NCBI RefSeq assembly: GCF_000186465.1
Contig: NZ_GL636091.1
Location: 905,499-969,498, forward strand
Length of the DNA: 64,000 nt
Reading direction: 5' to 3'
Origin: Streptococcus australis ATCC 700641
GTDB lineage: Bacteria; Bacillota; Bacilli; Lactobacillales; Streptococcaceae
Part shown: one piece after another, positions 62,789 through 64,000 of the stretch
Numbering within the stretch: the first letter of the stretch is position 1
Layout of the letters: each line of letters opens with the position of its first letter
Program-made: the position numbers and the translations under genes
Notes under the pieces: model-generated
Told to the model about the DNA's origin: nothing
The model's database searches: none
What the model saw: only the letters and a program-made list of their open reading frames with translations

Positions 62789-63988
62789 ATGAAACAAGAA
62801 GAATGGTTAGCAGAGTTCGAGAGAGTAAATGGTCGACCGGCCAATCAGGAGGAAATCCAACAGGTTTTTGGTCAGTTTGGAAGTCCAGAAACACAAGCGA
62901 CACAGGATACGCCGGTAAATCCAATTCAATCTCCATTTGAAGGTGCAGCACCTGTTTCCAATCAAGGACAATTTGGAGGACCCTTACCGTTTCCAGAACA
63001 AGCCACATTTGGAGGTGCGGCGCCAACTCCAGAGCAAACACCATTTGGAGGTGCGACGCCATCACCAGGACAAGCACCATTTGGAGGTTCGACGCCGTCA
63101 CCAGAACAAGCACAGTTCGGAGGTCCAGCTCCGGCCCAAGCCTCATTTGGAGGTGCAAGCCCAGCTCCAAATCAATACCAAGGTGGAACAAGTCCGTTTC
63201 AACATCAAGGACAAGCTTTTGGCCAAGGTGGAACTCAGCCACAAGCTCCTGTTCAGGATTCGGCTCAAGCAGGAGCGCCCTTCGCATCCTATAACAATGC
63301 TCAGATGCAGGGAGGTTATCCAAACAATGGGCAACTGAATTACCAGACTAATTCCCAGACTAATTCCCCATATATGGGACAAGCCCCAATACCCGGTAAG
63401 AAGTCTAAGAAAGGGCTGATTATTGGATTATGTAGTCTTGTCGCCGTTGCAGTTTTAGCTGTGCTTGCCTTTTTCTTATTTGCTAAAAATCCTAATAGTA
63501 TTCAAGGGAAATGGTCAGCTACTCCTGAGATGAAAAAGACAATGAAGTCTGCTTTTTCAGGCACTTTCTCTACTACATCAGATATTTCTAGTGAATTTGT
63601 AAAAGATATGGATATGATCGTAGAGGTAAAGGGGAAAAAAGTAACCATCAGTGTGATTGGTAAGATTGATTTCAAGGGAGCTGCAAAGGAACTCTATGAT
63701 GATGGGGACAATGATTTTTACTCTGTTGAGGATGCCTTAGACTATATCCAGGAAAACAGTGAGAATTCCTATTTAGAGGATATGGGACTTGAAATCGATG
63801 TGAAGAAAGGTACTCTTAAAATGGTAGCCTTTGAAGGTGAGGTGGATGAAAAAGATCACCGATTCATTCAGGATGAAGATAAGAGTCATTTCCTTCGATA
63901 CGATCTCAAGTATAAAATTGAAAATGGAACGCTGAAAGTTTCCGTGGATGGAAATGATTATGGAATTGAATACTCCTTTAAAAAATAA
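62789..63988 (+). CDS. Single-pass membrane protein with Gly/Pro/Gln-rich tandem repeats
   Basis: 399 residues. Short helical N-terminus (EEWLAEFERVNGRPANQEEIQQVFGQ), then a cytoplasmic Gly/Pro/Gln-rich region with about six 12-residue repeats (FGGATPSPGQAP type, about 62-131), a GQN-rich stretch, a basic KKSKK stop-transfer and one membrane helix (about 209-230), and a 170-residue outer domain (IQGKWSATPEMKKTMKSAFSG...IEYSFKK) rich in beta strands. The positive-inside rule puts the repeats in the cytoplasm. AGAAGGAG precedes the ATG. The outer domain suggests an envelope or sensing role, but no family is recognised. Confidence 0.8.
   Translation: MKQEEWLAEFERVNGRPANQEEIQQVFGQFGSPETQATQDTPVNPIQSPFEGAAPVSNQGQFGGPLPFPEQATFGGAAPTPEQTPFGGATPSPGQAPFGGSTPSPEQAQFGGPAPAQASFGGASPAPNQYQGGTSPFQHQGQAFGQGGTQPQAPVQDSAQAGAPFASYNNAQMQGGYPNNGQLNYQTNSQTNSPYMGQAPIPGKKSKKGLIIGLCSLVAVAVLAVLAFFLFAKNPNSIQGKWSATPEMKKTMKSAFSGTFSTTSDISSEFVKDMDMIVEVKGKKVTISVIGKIDFKGAAKELYDDGDNDFYSVEDALDYIQENSENSYLEDMGLEIDVKKGTLKMVAFEGEVDEKDHRFIQDEDKSHFLRYDLKYKIENGTLKVSVDGNDYGIEYSFKK
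62972..63181 (+). repeat. 36-bp in-frame tandem repeats
   Basis: Units begin at TTTGGAGG-type codons near 62972, 63008, 63044, 63080 and 63116; one shorter 30-bp unit follows and then a last partial unit. Encodes FGG-x-x-P-x-P-x-Q-x-x. Such DNA is prone to length change by slippage or recombination. Confidence 0.8.
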
Positions 63989-64000
63989 GATATTCGCTTA

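Noticed and set aside
62766-63323. 185-codon antisense frame over the 36-bp repeats
   Set aside because: Low-complexity mirror of the tandem repeats; no start signals.
1-64000. CRISPR arrays, tRNA or rRNA genes, insertion sequences, prophage
   Set aside because: No regularly spaced repeats, cloverleaf-type sequences, rRNA segments, transposase or integrase genes were recognised; the only repeats are the intergenic elements and the in-frame 36-bp repeats.

Overview
The window reads as a chromosomal segment of a low-GC Firmicute, almost certainly a Streptococcus of the mitis/sanguinis/parasanguinis type. The evidence is RitR next to gnd, an Mga-like regulator of 493 residues, an Rgg-family regulator, a PyrR-type leader on a uracil permease, RibU under an FMN riboswitch, and protein sequences I recognise as close to pneumococcal homologues (species assignment is inference). 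It is mostly core genome: no phage, IS element, CRISPR array, tRNA or rRNA was seen. The accessory flavour comes from a family of about 180-bp structured intergenic repeats and a small Rgg/MFS module.

Layout. 1-3,200: end of an unidentified gene, repeat copy A, an XRE regulator with a membrane partner, trhO and a DUF4299-like gene. 3,200-10,900: uraA under a PyrR attenuator, two degenerate repeat copies, a nucleoside phosphorylase-like gene leading an ECF transporter cassette (fused ATPase plus an EcfT whose 3' end is frameshifted), an SDR oxidoreductase, a PfkB kinase and rsmG. 10,900-17,800: lemA-htpX, repeat B, an MFS exporter coupled to a 58-residue ORF, repeat C, an Rgg regulator, DUF2200, a DUF177 gene and a flotillin. 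17,800-23,400: gnd-ritR, ptsG with two CcpA (cre) sites, and an EEP-family hydrolase. 23,400-28,500: nrdR-dnaB-dnaI-nitroreductase-der-lipoprotein. 28,500-38,000: repeat D, an SNF2 helicase, a disordered protein, murC, two GNAT genes, mltG, greA and yidC. 38,000-48,000: acylphosphatase, a TrmH-family methyltransferase, an HD protein, a BI-1 protein, lysA, a YneF protein, and a tightly overlapped operon murI-rdgB-yfcE-cbpB-xerD-scpA-scpB-rluB-yidD. 48,000-64,000: trkH/trkA, a structured RNA before trmL, the FMN riboswitch and ribU, PAP2, an MGMT-like gene, YhcC, a methyltransferase, a CPA1 antiporter, an ABC ATPase, an AI-2E family protein, an Mga-like regulator, a CNNM/CBS protein and a repeat-bearing single-pass membrane protein.

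The strongest non-routine signals are as follows. (1) The repeats have a three-hairpin design, and a diverged copy keeps two of the hairpins through compensatory base changes. (2) A promoter-hairpin-terminator unit of about 105 nt lies upstream of trmL. (3) Three genes (rsmG, a TrmH-family methyltransferase, yhcC) have an extended -10 box ending 6-7 nt before the ATG, which predicts leaderless mRNAs. (4) ecfT carries a one-base frameshift in an A-tract, in a transporter cassette with no visible S component. (5) A CiaR-type direct repeat sits at promoter distance in front of ribU, downstream of the FMN riboswitch.

All calls were made by reading the sequence. No database search or folding program was run, so family names rest on recognised motifs and remembered homologues.
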